A stretch of DNA of 32,231 nt. Source: Balneolales bacterium (GTDB lineage Bacteria; Bacteroidota; Rhodothermia; Balneolales; Natronogracilivirgulaceae). Positions 16,806-25,776 of the stretch are shown piece by piece (within the stretch, counting starts at the first letter, position 1; the number at the start of each line of letters is the position of its first letter). The DNA lies in assembly GCA_007120385.1 (NCBI GenBank), contig SKNT01000014.1, forward strand, positions 1 to 32,231, written 5' to 3'. The notes beneath the pieces are model-generated. The model was not told the origin of the DNA, ran no database searches, and was given only the letters and a program-made list of their open reading frames with translations. The position numbers and the translations under genes were made by a program.

Positions 16806-17912
16806 TTATTCAACGAGGAAATTGCAACCGCGCAATTCGGCGTGGTCCCATCGGCCCATGACACGGAATGAGCCATCCGGCAGCGCGACACCGCGGTCCT
16901 GTGTAAGGAAGAAAGCGAGCGAGTGCACATTGGCCAGATCCATCACCCCGATGAGCCCCTCTTCTCCCGGCGGCAGCACTTGCATCGGGTTTTCGGGATT
17001 GCGCACCGTGATCCGAAGCCAGGGCGGACAGCGAAAGCTTCCTTCTCCCGTATCCCAGGCCTGGCTGCACATTTCAGCCATGCCGTACTCGGAATGGATG
17101 GATTCCACTGGCAGGCCGAATGCATCCGCCAGTTTATTTCGCAACTCCTCTTTTGAGATTTCGCGCCGGCGGGTCTTCATACCGCCGGTTTCCACAACAA
17201 TGGCGTCATCCGGCAGTTTCGGAGCTCCGGCATCCACCATATCCAAAAGCCCGAAAGCCGCGCCAAATAACATCACACGGCGTTTTTCCACGGGCGCATC
17301 ACTGCCGTTCTCATTGGCATTGCGCCTGCTTATGGAACGGCGGTGGCGACGTGTATTGAGGTTTGCCGCCGCATTCAGGCCGGGTACGGTGGAAAGATCC
17401 ACACCGGCAAGGGGCTGATCCGGCTGGAGGAACCGGCTCATGCCCGTATCGTCTCGCTGAATCAGGTGGTCGATCATGGCCACCAGGGACGATTCCGGAT
17501 TGTCGCTGTATCCCGGCAACCATGCCAGCAGCACATACTTGTTCGGATCATAGAAGCGTGAAAAACCTCGGTGACACGATTCAAAATAGAGCCGGAGATC
17601 TGCAATCTCATGGGTGCTCTGTCTCATGCCGGTGGTGCCGCTGCTTCGGAAGACGGCCTGCGGGGTATCGGCATAGTCCGCGCGCACAGCCGTATCCCTG
17701 AAAACCTGAATGGGAATGAGCGGAATAGCATCCGGGGCCATTTCTGTCGAGCGGGGACCGTTATCAGGCGGGCGTTCGGGCAATTCATCGCAAAACCGCC
17801 GATAGACGGGCTGGTGCTCCAGCTGATGCCGGTAGACGGTCCAGGCCTTGTCATGAAAAGGAATGTCCTTGTTGAACAGGTAGTTGCGCCAGGTAGTGTA
17901 CGACTGATTCAT
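16806..17912 (-). CDS. LuxE-family acyl-protein synthetase
   Basis: Activates a fatty acid with ATP and transfers it to its own cysteine for reduction by LuxC. The chosen start (MNQSYTTW) gives 368 residues, matching LuxE (about 370-378); a start 8 codons upstream is possible. The adenylation motif RSSGTTGMRQSTH (89-101) and the late EYGMAEMCSQAW box are clear. A C-terminal RGCNFLVE places a cysteine at 363, the position where LuxE carries its acyl-accepting cysteine (Cys364 in Photobacterium). The luxC-like gene begins 32 bp downstream. The beta-propeller gene ends 72 bp upstream on the same strand. Confidence 0.88.
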   Translation of the reverse strand: MNQSYTTWRNYLFNKDIPFHDKAWTVYRHQLEHQPVYRRFCDELPERPPDNGPRSTEMAPDAIPLIPIQVFRDTAVRADYADTPQAVFRSSGTTGMRQSTHEIADLRLYFESCHRGFSRFYDPNKYVLLAWLPGYSDNPESSLVAMIDHLIQRDDTGMSRFLQPDQPLAGVDLSTVPGLNAAANLNTRRHRRSISRRNANENGSDAPVEKRRVMLFGAAFGLLDMVDAGAPKLPDDAIVVETGGMKTRRREISKEELRNKLADAFGLPVESIHSEYGMAEMCSQAWDTGEGSFRCPPWLRITVRNPENPMQVLPPGEEGLIGVMDLANVHSLAFFLTQDRGVALPDGSFRVMGRWDHAELRGCNFLVE

Positions 17913-17984
17913 ATGATTTCTTTCGATCGGGTGCAAATGGGCGCCGGCAACTGCCGGCGATCCGGGTGGATGCGGTTCAGGTTC

Positions 17985-18905
17985 TCATTCGGCGAGTCCC
18001 ATGCGAACCAGCATGCCGCTGTTGAGTAAATAAATTGTGTTATCTCGAATATCAAAACTGTGCCATGTGCCATTTTTTGCGACCAATCTGCGATTCTGGC
18101 GGCGGGATGCCCCCGTAATATCCGGCAGCATCTGCGAACGGATGGCCTCTCCGCCGGCACCCAGCTGCAACACATGGGCCGTGCCGAGCATCCAGAGGTT
18201 TCCGCCGCTGGCACGAAGCGAACGTACCGGCTCCGGAGCATAGATGAAACCCAGGTAGGAACCGCGTGAGGTGAACCTGTGAATCAGTTCCCCCCTTTCA
18301 CCGGCCACCCAGAGCTCATCGTCCAGCATGGTCATGGCTACGGGAAGGATGCGGCCCTCCTCGCCAAACAGCTCGAAGTCCAGTTCGAACTGCCCATGAC
18401 TGTCGAAGCGGTATACCACATGGCGGTCCTCATCAAAGAAATAGATGTTTCCGGAGGGGTCGACTACCAGTTTGGCCGGCATATAGCGTGATGGCAGCCC
18501 GGCCCTCTGCGGCATCTGCAGGGTCGACAGGTACTGCAGCCGCCGGTCGAATACTTGTATCCGGCGATTGTTCCGGTCAGCTACGTAGATCTTCAGTTCG
18601 TTGGTGGGGTCCAGGGTGACGGGAAGGTCAAACTGGTAGTCCCCGTTGCCGAGGCGTCCAACCGAATCCAGCCTCACTCCGTCCCGGTCGGTTTTGAGGA
18701 TCCGGTGGCGGCCTGTTTCGACAATGAAAATATTGCCGAGTGTGGATATTCGCACGCTTCGGGCATCCTCCAAACCGGTCAGAAGCACCGTGACCGCTTC
18801 GTTTTTACCGGTTGCCTGTGCCTCAGACACCGGGGCAAACATCGCGATAAAAAAGATCATCGGGATCAGCATTGTGCAACAAGTATGTCTGATGTTGGAG
18901 GCCAT
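17985..18905 (-). CDS. secreted NHL/six-bladed beta-propeller protein
   Basis: About 306 residues from the chosen start, with a signal peptide (hydrophobic 11-25, cut near the EAQA at 28-31). The mature part has repeated NHL-like blades: ARSVRISTLGNIFIVETGRHRILKTD, ELKIYVADRNNRRIQVFD and KLVVDPSGNIYFFDEDRHVVYRFD. A start at 19046 is open, but it would overlap the 3' end of purD by 56 bp and bury the signal peptide, so the ATG at 18905 is preferred. A periplasmic or surface binding role is likely. It is co-directional with the luxE-like gene downstream, but a functional link is not shown. Confidence 0.8.
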   Translation of the reverse strand: MASNIRHTCCTMLIPMIFFIAMFAPVSEAQATGKNEAVTVLLTGLEDARSVRISTLGNIFIVETGRHRILKTDRDGVRLDSVGRLGNGDYQFDLPVTLDPTNELKIYVADRNNRRIQVFDRRLQYLSTLQMPQRAGLPSRYMPAKLVVDPSGNIYFFDEDRHVVYRFDSHGQFELDFELFGEEGRILPVAMTMLDDELWVAGERGELIHRFTSRGSYLGFIYAPEPVRSLRASGGNLWMLGTAHVLQLGAGGEAIRSQMLPDITGASRRQNRRLVAKNGTWHSFDIRDNTIYLLNSGMLVRMGLAE

Positions 18906-18990
18906 TGGCGGCACGTAGTTTATTTCGGCAGTCCCTGCTCTGTTCAATATACCGACTCGGCAGGTGTGTTGCCATGTCAGCTTCGGGTGA

Positions 18991-20307
18991 TCAGGATCGC
19001 CGGAGGCCTTTGGCACCGATATCGCGACGGTAGTAGGCATTGTCAAATGTTATCTTTTTGACTTCCCGGTAGCAGTTGTCAATGGCGGACTGCAGATCGG
19101 ATCCACTCGCCACCACGCTGAGTACACGGCCTCCGTTTGTCAGCAGTTTGCCATCGGCGGAACGCGTGCCGCTGTGAAAAACCAGTGCGTCATCAGACAC
19201 CTTGTCGATACCTGATATCTCCAAGCCCCTGGTGTAGGTTTCCGGATATCCGCCGGAGGCCAGGACAACGCAGCAGAAATGCTCGCCGGACATGACCACT
19301 TCGGTTTTATCCAGTTCGAAATTGACGGTTGCCAGCATGAGTTCAAGCAGATCGGACTTCAGGGCCGGCAGCAGCACCTGGCATTCCGGATCTCCGAACC
19401 GGCAGTTGTATTCAACCACTTTGGGTCCGTCTTTAGTAATCATGAGACCAAGGTAGAGCACGCCGCGGTAGGCGTGTCCCTCCAGCTGCATGGCTCCGAG
19501 GGTTGGGTACAGGATGGTGTCCTCGACCAGGCGCAGCATGCGTTCGTCGATTACCGGTGCCGGTGCATAGGCGCCCATTCCCCCGGTATTCAGTCCCGTG
19601 TCACCTTCACCGATGCGCTTGTGATCCTGTGCCGAGATGAGCAGACGCGCATTGCGTCCGTCCGTGATGGCAAAAACCGAGGCCTCCTCGCCTTCCATGA
19701 ACTCCTCGACGATCAGCTTACCGGCCGCCTTGCGCAGTGCGGTGTCATTGCGGATTTTGCCTAGGTGCTCCAGGGACTCCGTTCTGTTGCGGCTGATGAA
19801 AACTCCTTTACCGGATGCGAGCCCATCGGCCTTGATGACTACAGGCCAGTTCTGGTTGTCCACGCTGAGCCAGTCCTCCAGGTCGTCGAGCGCTGTTTCT
19901 CCGCTGAATTCCATGGATTCCGATGTCGGAATCTGGTATTTGTGCATCAGCCATTTGGCAAAGGTTTTGCTGCCTTCAAGTCGGGCGGCTGCTTTTGACG
20001 GTCCGAACACCTTGTGGCCCCGGGTCTCCAGGTAGTCGGTAATACCGTCGACCAGCGGCTGTTCCGGTCCCACAACCGTCAGGGTGATCTCCTTATCCCT
20101 GATAAATGCCTCAACCGCTTCAAACCAGGCTTCAGGTCCTGTAGTATCACCGGCCGGGGATATGGCCACATTTTCACCATGTACGGTCGTGCCCGGGTTG
20201 CCGGGCGATATGTAGAGCTTTCCCAGGAGCGGGGACCGGCTCAGAGACCACGCCAGCGCGTGTTCCCTGCCGCCTGATCCGAGAATGAGTACATTGTATT
20301 GAGCCAT
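18991..20307 (-). CDS. purD: phosphoribosylamine-glycine ligase
   Basis: Second step of de novo purine synthesis: ligates glycine to phosphoribosylamine with ATP. The protein is 438 residues, the normal size (about 430). Signature stretches are VLILGSGGREHALAWSL at the N-terminus, KADGLASGKGVFI and GGMGAYAPAP in the ATP-grasp region, and RFGDPECQVLLP. It begins 18 bp after the tpiA stop and likely shares its transcript. No other pur genes are in the window. Confidence 0.97.
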   Translation of the reverse strand: MAQYNVLILGSGGREHALAWSLSRSPLLGKLYISPGNPGTTVHGENVAISPAGDTTGPEAWFEAVEAFIRDKEITLTVVGPEQPLVDGITDYLETRGHKVFGPSKAAARLEGSKTFAKWLMHKYQIPTSESMEFSGETALDDLEDWLSVDNQNWPVVIKADGLASGKGVFISRNRTESLEHLGKIRNDTALRKAAGKLIVEEFMEGEEASVFAITDGRNARLLISAQDHKRIGEGDTGLNTGGMGAYAPAPVIDERMLRLVEDTILYPTLGAMQLEGHAYRGVLYLGLMITKDGPKVVEYNCRFGDPECQVLLPALKSDLLELMLATVNFELDKTEVVMSGEHFCCVVLASGGYPETYTRGLEISGIDKVSDDALVFHSGTRSADGKLLTNGGRVLSVVASGSDLQSAIDNCYREVKKITFDNAYYRRDIGAKGLRRS

Positions 20308-20325
20308 TGGGTCGAATTGTATCGG

Positions 20326-21093
20326 CTATTGTTTGGCCGCTATGGCTACCAACCGGCTGAAGTCGGCCGGTTTCAGGCTCGCACCGCCGATAAGGCCGCC
20401 GTCCACATCCGGCTGTCTCAGCAGTTCATCGGCATTGTCCGGTTTCATGCTTCCTCCGTAGAGAATGCGTACGGTTGCAGCGGCTTCTTCGCCGAACTGT
20501 GCCGTCAGCTGCTTGCGGATGAATGCATGCATTTCCTGTGCCTGTTCCGGAGAGGCTGTTTCGCCGGTACCGATAGCCCAGACCGGCTCATAGGCAATCA
20601 CGATCTTTTTGAGTTCATCGGCGGACAGTCCGGCCAGCGAACCCCTGGTCTGCTCTTTGACCACGTCAAAATGGCGGTTTTCCTTGCGCTCGGCCAGCAC
20701 TTCGCCTACACAGACAATGGGTGTGAGACCGGCAGAAAGCGCCTTCCTGACCTTTTTGTTGATAACGGCATCATCCTCACCGAAATACTCGCGGCGTTCG
20801 GAGTGTCCGAGAATCACGAATTCACAGCCAAGCTCATTGAGCATGGACGTGCTCGTTTCACCGGTATAGGCACCATTATCCTCAAAATGGACATTTTGTG
20901 CTCCGATTTTGACCGCGCTGCCGGATTTTCGCGTCGAAAGGGCGGCAGAAAGGGACACGAAAGGCGGGCATACCGCCGCTTCCACTCCATCAATATTCTT
21001 TTGTGTGGCATCATCCAGTTGCGCAAAAAAGTCTGCGGTCTCCTTTGGGCCCATGTTCATTTTCCAGTTCCCGGCAATCAATATGCTTCTCAT
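20326..21093 (-). CDS. tpiA: triosephosphate isomerase
   Basis: Interconverts dihydroxyacetone phosphate and glyceraldehyde 3-phosphate in glycolysis. The protein is 255 residues, a full-length TIM barrel. Catalytic residues are K11 in AGNWKMN, H97 in ILGHSERREYF and E169 in AYEPVWAIGTG, and the phosphate loop ILYGGSMKPDNA is present. Its ATG overlaps the stop of the upstream lipoprotein gene (ATGA), which suggests translational coupling. Confidence 0.97.
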   Translation of the reverse strand: MRSILIAGNWKMNMGPKETADFFAQLDDATQKNIDGVEAAVCPPFVSLSAALSTRKSGSAVKIGAQNVHFEDNGAYTGETSTSMLNELGCEFVILGHSERREYFGEDDAVINKKVRKALSAGLTPIVCVGEVLAERKENRHFDVVKEQTRGSLAGLSADELKKIVIAYEPVWAIGTGETASPEQAQEMHAFIRKQLTAQFGEEAAATVRILYGGSMKPDNADELLRQPDVDGGLIGGASLKPADFSRLVAIAAKQ

Positions 21094-22574
21094 GAGATAT
21101 CTCCGTCGTTTATGATATTGTTCAGTTCAATAAGTATTTCATTTACATTGTGACCGTGGAGTTTGCGAATAATGCGCCCCTGACTGTCGATCAGGAAACG
21201 AACCGGCATTTCATAGATGTTCCATCGCTCTTCCAGGTCGGTTTCGGCAAAGGCGCCCGCCCTTGCCACGGGCCAGTCCTGACCCCGTTCTTCATAAAAT
21301 GCCCGTACGGCAATGGTACTCTCCTCCACGGGAATTGTCAGAAATTGCACGTTTTCCTGTCTGAATATCAGGTAGAATGTCTGCAATTGGGGATACGTCG
21401 CCTGGTACGTGCGGTCGGCCAGTGAGACCACCTCAATCAGGGTCGTGGCGCCGTGAAAATCCTCCAGTGTCATGGTCTCTGGCAGCGGCAAGTCACCAGG
21501 TTCATCAACCGGAACCAGCACTTCAAGTTCAAATGAGGGCAGCAGCATTCCGGGCGCGAGCTCCTCGACATCGCGTCTGATCACGGCAAGCCATGCATCT
21601 GCCTCCAGATCACCGGCAAAACGGGATTCATAATCGTGGATTCGGGTGCGCGCCTGGTCAATACGTGAACTGTCGTAAAGCACTTCAATCCTGTTCTTTG
21701 CAATGCGGAGCCGTGTCTCCTGCGATGTGGATTCCGCCTCCAGGGAATCGGACCAGGCAATGGCCGCATCCAGCCCATTCCTCTGCAGCACCGACATGAA
21801 ACCAAACCGCGCGGCCATCATGCGGATGTCCTCGTCATCACCATACTCCCGCAGCCGCTTCATCAGCAGTTCATCGTTGCGGCCCTCAAGCATGCGAAGC
21901 GATTCGCGGGCGGCAATGCGAGCGGCAACCGTCCCGGGCCAGTTGTCCCAGACCTCCCAGAAAATGGAACTCCAGTTGTCCAGCACGTACGGGATGGTGT
22001 CCTGGGCAATACCGCCGGCTGCGGCTATCTGGATGACGCGATTGTACTGGCGTTCCAGCCGGGTCAGCGTGCGCATCGCCTCGTTTTCGCCCGAATGGAA
22101 GCGGGCCGCACCGGAAAAGCGCGGAAGCGATCCTTCAATGCGTACCGTATCCTGATGTGCCAGGAGCATGGTGGTATCGGCCATGCGGCGCTCGTTTCGG
22201 TACAGCCGCAGTGTATAGGCCCCCTGGCCGGGAAAAACGGCTTCGCCGCTGAAAGCGCCTTGGGTATCTGTAAGGGCACGTAAAAGCGTATCCGGTCCGC
22301 CGGTGAGATCCAGTACGAACACGCCGGTACCCTCCGGGGCGAGCGTGTCACCCGGCAACGGTGCGAAACTTTCATCCAATGTGATGGTACCGAAAATGCG
22401 CGTCCTATCTTCCGCCAGTTCAGGCTGCGCTTCCTCCCGGCTGCAGCTGCCACACCCGGATATGGACAAGGCAATGGTTAAAAGCAGCGCAACGGACATC
22501 CACACGGAAACCGAATGGGAATTGTACCGCCTGTTAACACGAAAATCTGTTTTGCTATCCATCATATTATTCAA
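21090..22574 (-). CDS. lipoprotein with thioredoxin-like (TlpA/AhpC-type) domain lacking CXXC
   Basis: A 494-residue putative lipoprotein. The signal sequence is hydrophobic at 24-38 with a lipobox ISGC (C41) followed by GS, so outer-membrane sorting is plausible. Residues about 55-140 look like a beta-rich carboxypeptidase-regulatory-like domain, 150-340 is mainly helical, and about 360-490 resembles a TlpA/AhpC thioredoxin fold (TLIEVVSLADRTYQATYPQLQTF, then MPVRFLIDSQGRIIRKLHG). The position of the WCxxC redox motif reads SLADRTY, so no disulfide chemistry is expected. It overlaps gatB by 8 bp (or not at all if M5, at 22562, is the start) and tpiA by 4 bp. The function is unknown. Confidence 0.75.
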   Translation of the reverse strand: MNNMMDSKTDFRVNRRYNSHSVSVWMSVALLLTIALSISGCGSCSREEAQPELAEDRTRIFGTITLDESFAPLPGDTLAPEGTGVFVLDLTGGPDTLLRALTDTQGAFSGEAVFPGQGAYTLRLYRNERRMADTTMLLAHQDTVRIEGSLPRFSGAARFHSGENEAMRTLTRLERQYNRVIQIAAAGGIAQDTIPYVLDNWSSIFWEVWDNWPGTVAARIAARESLRMLEGRNDELLMKRLREYGDDEDIRMMAARFGFMSVLQRNGLDAAIAWSDSLEAESTSQETRLRIAKNRIEVLYDSSRIDQARTRIHDYESRFAGDLEADAWLAVIRRDVEELAPGMLLPSFELEVLVPVDEPGDLPLPETMTLEDFHGATTLIEVVSLADRTYQATYPQLQTFYLIFRQENVQFLTIPVEESTIAVRAFYEERGQDWPVARAGAFAETDLEERWNIYEMPVRFLIDSQGRIIRKLHGHNVNEILIELNNIINDGDIS

Positions 22575-24030
22575 ATTCCCTGATTTTTTTCTGGACCATT
22601 TCCCGGACCATGCCCGGATTTGCCTTGCCCTGAGATTTCTTCATGATCTGACCCATGAAAAAGCCGATCAGGCCCTGTTTTCCTGCCAGGTAGCGCTGCA
22701 CTTCCTCGGGGTTGCTCCTCAGCACCTCATCCACAATGGGCTCGAGAAAACCGGTATCGGATACCTGCAGCAGGTTCTTCTCACGTGCCAGTTCTTCGGC
22801 AGTGGCTTTGCTGACCGGTCCGGCATCCACCATGGCATCCAGCAGAGTCTGCATGGCTGACGAGCTGATCTTGTCCTCCCCGCGCAGGGCCAGCAGGCCG
22901 GCCAGCTGTTCCGGACTCACCGGGAAGTTTGCGATGCCAATGCTGCGTTCGTTCATGATTCGGCGGATCTCGGTAATGATGAGGTTGGCCGCAGGCTTGG
23001 CGGACGCTCCCTGATCCAGAACCGCTTCGAAAAAATCAGCCAGCGGGCGGTCTTCGGTCAGCACAGCAGCATCGTAATCTGTGAGGCTGAATTCATCTAC
23101 ATAGCGGCGGCGGCGCGCTTCCGGCAATTCCGGAATCTCCAGGCGGATCTCTTCGAGCATTTCTTCGGTGACCACTATGGGCGGAATATCGGGTTCGGGG
23201 AAATAGCGGTAGTCATGCGCTTCCTCTTTGGAACGCATCTGACGTGTCCGCATCTCGGCCGGGTCCCAGAGCAATGTCTGCTGAATGACCTTTCCGCCCG
23301 AAAGGACCAGCTCCTTCTGCCGTTCGACCTCGTACGCAAGCGCCCGCTCGACGTTCCGGAAGGAATTCAGGTTCTTGATCTCGGCGCGTGTGTTGAATTC
23401 TGTTTGTCCGGCCGGACGTATGGACACGTTCGCATCGCAGCGAAGGCTTCCCTCTTCCATATTGCCATCGCACACGCCAAGATAGCGGACAATTTGCCAG
23501 ATCTTGCGCATGTAGGCGCCGGCCTCCTTCGGACTGCGGATATCCGGTTCCGAAACGATTTCCAGCAGCGGTGTTCCCGCGCGGTTCAGATCGATGAACG
23601 TGTTGTGCGGATCCTGATCGTGGATGGATTTGCCGGCGTCCTCTTCCATGTGGATGCGGGTGATGCCGATCCGTTTTGTGCTCCCATCCTCCAGTTCGAT
23701 ATCCAGATGGCCTTCGTAGCAAATGGGCGTTTCAAACTGGGATATCTGATATCCTTTGGGCATATCCGGATAGAAATAGTTCTTTCGGGCGAAAATGGAT
23801 TTCGAGCGGATTCTGCAATTGGTGGCTAGGCCGAGCTTGACGGCATAGCGGATGAGGTTCCCGTTAGGAACCGGAAGGGTTCCCGGGTGGCCCAGACAGA
23901 GCGGCGTGACATTGGTGTTGGGTGCCGAGCCGAACCGGTTCGAAACCGGGGCAAATGCCTTGGATTCGGTAAGGAGTTGCGCGTGTACTTCCAGTCCTAT
24001 GACAGTCTCGAATTGCGTATCCACGCTCAT
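22567..24030 (-). CDS. gatB: Asp-tRNA(Asn)/Glu-tRNA(Gln) amidotransferase subunit B
   Basis: Subunit of the GatCAB complex that converts Glu-tRNA-Gln and/or Asp-tRNA-Asn to the amide forms. The protein is 487 residues, full length. Motifs are GLEVHAQLLTESKAF (13-27), the family signature FIDLNRAGTPLLEIVSEPDI, and YRYFPEPDIPP. The C-terminal part is the expected helical YqeY-like tRNA-binding tail. gatA and gatC are not in this window. The next gene on the strand overlaps its end. Confidence 0.97.
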   Translation of the reverse strand: MSVDTQFETVIGLEVHAQLLTESKAFAPVSNRFGSAPNTNVTPLCLGHPGTLPVPNGNLIRYAVKLGLATNCRIRSKSIFARKNYFYPDMPKGYQISQFETPICYEGHLDIELEDGSTKRIGITRIHMEEDAGKSIHDQDPHNTFIDLNRAGTPLLEIVSEPDIRSPKEAGAYMRKIWQIVRYLGVCDGNMEEGSLRCDANVSIRPAGQTEFNTRAEIKNLNSFRNVERALAYEVERQKELVLSGGKVIQQTLLWDPAEMRTRQMRSKEEAHDYRYFPEPDIPPIVVTEEMLEEIRLEIPELPEARRRRYVDEFSLTDYDAAVLTEDRPLADFFEAVLDQGASAKPAANLIITEIRRIMNERSIGIANFPVSPEQLAGLLALRGEDKISSSAMQTLLDAMVDAGPVSKATAEELAREKNLLQVSDTGFLEPIVDEVLRSNPEEVQRYLAGKQGLIGFFMGQIMKKSQGKANPGMVREMVQKKIREFE

Positions 24031-24095
24031 AAATAATGTCCGACAGTGAAAAATTCCAGTTGCTCTTCAGCGGGACAAAATACGAATTTTTCCGA

Positions 24096-24506
24096 CTATC
24101 TGGACTCAGGTTTTCCGAGTTCTTTGTACTCCCCGCGAATCTGGTGATGGTAGCCGTCGTAGTTGTAGACATTGGTGAATCCCATTTCTACCATGCGGCG
24201 CGTTGCAATGCGGCTGCGGTTACCGGAATTGCAGTATACAAGGTAGGTGGCATCGCGGTCGAGATCGGCGATAGCTTCATTGAATCCGCGATGACCCAGG
24301 TTGATTGTCAATGCTGATTCTACTTTACCCGCCTCCCACTCTCCGGGTGTGCGCACATCAATAATAACGGCGTTGTTCTGCTCCAGGAAATCGGCAAGTC
24401 CGCCCGGATGGATATCCGTGACCCGGGCATCCTGTGCACTGGAACTGCAGGATGCCAGCAACAGCAGAATCAGGACGGGAAAGGCGTTCCTTGACACATT
24501 CTTCAT
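24096..24506 (-). CDS. rhodanese-domain lipoprotein
   Basis: 136 residues from the chosen start (MKNVSRNAFP), with a lipoprotein signal (hydrophobic 8-18, lipobox LASC, C20) and a single rhodanese domain. The family N-motif is VIIDVRTPGEWEAGKV, and the active-site loop is CNSGNRS (92-98) with C92. An exported sulfurtransferase or persulfide carrier is the straightforward reading. The open frame reaches 24554, but a start there would move the lipobox 16 residues inward. It is 65 bp upstream of gatB on the same strand. Confidence 0.87.
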   Translation of the reverse strand: MKNVSRNAFPVLILLLLASCSSSAQDARVTDIHPGGLADFLEQNNAVIIDVRTPGEWEAGKVESALTINLGHRGFNEAIADLDRDATYLVYCNSGNRSRIATRRMVEMGFTNVYNYDGYHHQIRGEYKELGKPESR

Positions 24507-24604
24507 TTTCAGCTCGCTATTCAAATATGGTATCATGTTGGGGTTATCGCACAAATTGACATATAATACGACGAACAGGAAACAAATTCATTGCGCAGTG
24601 ATGT

Positions 24605-25735
24605 TCAACCCGGTACTCTCAGTTTCGCCACCTGCTGGGTGATGCAGTGGATGGATCCCTGTCCCCACACCAGGTCGTTGCACGGTATTCCTTTTATGCT
24701 TCTGTCGGGGAACAGCCGGCGGAAAAGTTTCAGAACCTGGTCGTCGTAGCGCTTGTCGTAAAGCGGCACCAGCACGCATCCGTTGGCAAAGTAGAAATTG
24801 GCATAACTTGCCGGGACATACTCCGAACCGTCAACCGTAGCATCATTGATGCGGGTGGCCGGAAGCGGAAGCTCGATCACCTCAAATGGGGCACCCTTGC
24901 AGTCGGTGGCGTTTGCCAGGATATCCCGGTTTTCCCTGAGTATCTCGTAATTGGGATCGGTGGGATCGTCACTGACCGCGGCCAAAATGGTGCGGGAACT
25001 GACAAACCGGGCCAGGTCGTCGATGTGTCCGTCAGTGTCGTCACCGCGCAGACCGCGCCTGAGCCAGAGTATCTTGTCAACTCCCAGGTATTGCCGCAGA
25101 TTCTTCTCGATCTGGAATCGGCTCATTTCCGGGTTGCGGTTCGGGTTGAGCAGCACCGATTCGGTCGTCATCAGATAGCCCGCACCGTTGACTTCGATGG
25201 ATCCGCCCTCCAGGATCATGCCCGGGGAGACAAGCGGAAAGTCAAGCAGTTCAGAGAGCTTGACCGGAACGGCGTTGTCGTCATCGTATGGCGGATACTT
25301 TCCTCCCCACGCGTTGTATCCCCAGTCACACATCACCAGGTCGCGCTTTTTCTGCTTGCGGACCGGGACATCACTTTCGACGCTCATCCGATTGGTGTCG
25401 GGGTGGTCGGGGTGGTCGGGGTGGTCGCGAAGCAAGATAATCGGACCGTAATCGCGGATCCATACATCATTGGTCGGCATCCGCACCATCCGGACCCGGT
25501 CCCAGTCGATATTCCTTTTCTGGATCATGGTTGCTGCCGCCTGCTGTGCATCCTCGTTGGCTACGAGCAGCAGGACATTTTCGTGCGGTGTGAGCGCTTC
25601 AAGTATGTCGGCGTAAACGTGCTCGACACGGTTCAGCCGGCTTCCCGGCCAGGTTTCCCGGTTGTCAGGCCAGGTCAACAGAGTCATTTCATGTGGTGCC
25701 CACTCCGGGGGCATCCGGTAGCGATACGACGGCAT
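24605..25735 (-). CDS. agmatine deiminase (porphyromonas-type peptidyl-arginine deiminase family)
   Basis: Hydrolyses agmatine to N-carbamoylputrescine and ammonia on the route to putrescine. The protein is 376 residues, of normal length. Motifs are MPPEWAPHEMTLLTWP (8-23), NDVWIRDYGP (89-98), the EGGSIEVNG strand (176-184), GHIDD (236-240, H237) and the nucleophile C364 in GQGSIHCITQQ. An acidic low-complexity insert, three DHP triplets at 104-112, is encoded by three perfect 9-bp repeats. The second enzyme, N-carbamoylputrescine amidase, is not in this window. It starts 41 bp after the aldehyde dehydrogenase stop on the same strand. Confidence 0.93.
   Translation of the reverse strand: MPSYRYRMPPEWAPHEMTLLTWPDNRETWPGSRLNRVEHVYADILEALTPHENVLLLVANEDAQQAAATMIQKRNIDWDRVRMVRMPTNDVWIRDYGPIILLRDHPDHPDHPDTNRMSVESDVPVRKQKKRDLVMCDWGYNAWGGKYPPYDDDNAVPVKLSELLDFPLVSPGMILEGGSIEVNGAGYLMTTESVLLNPNRNPEMSRFQIEKNLRQYLGVDKILWLRRGLRGDDTDGHIDDLARFVSSRTILAAVSDDPTDPNYEILRENRDILANATDCKGAPFEVIELPLPATRINDATVDGSEYVPASYANFYFANGCVLVPLYDKRYDDQVLKLFRRLFPDRSIKGIPCNDLVWGQGSIHCITQQVAKLRVPG
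25400..25426. repeat. three perfect 9-bp tandem repeats inside agmatine deiminase
   Basis: The unit ggggtggtc occurs three times without change (25400-25408, 25409-25417, 25418-25426). On the minus strand it encodes Asp-His-Pro three times (residues 104-112), in frame, so gain or loss of a unit would not break the gene. Confidence 0.9.
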
Positions 25736-25776
25736 TACAATACTGGTGATGCGGTTTGACTTGTTGGTGTGCTGCC

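Noticed and set aside
16483-17418. 311-codon open frame on the plus strand
   Set aside because: It spans parts of both the luxC-like and luxE-like genes in antisense and has no recognisable domain.
15607-17912. Bioluminescence (lux) operon
   Set aside because: Only LuxC and LuxE homologues are present; no luciferase subunits or LuxD lie in the window, and the flanking genes are unrelated.
20299-21153. 284-codon open frame on the plus strand
   Set aside because: Antisense to tpiA, which is unmistakable.
24647-25759. 370-codon open frame on the plus strand
   Set aside because: It lies fully antisense to agmatine deiminase, which has all catalytic motifs; the frame is a by-product of GC-rich codon use and has no domain.
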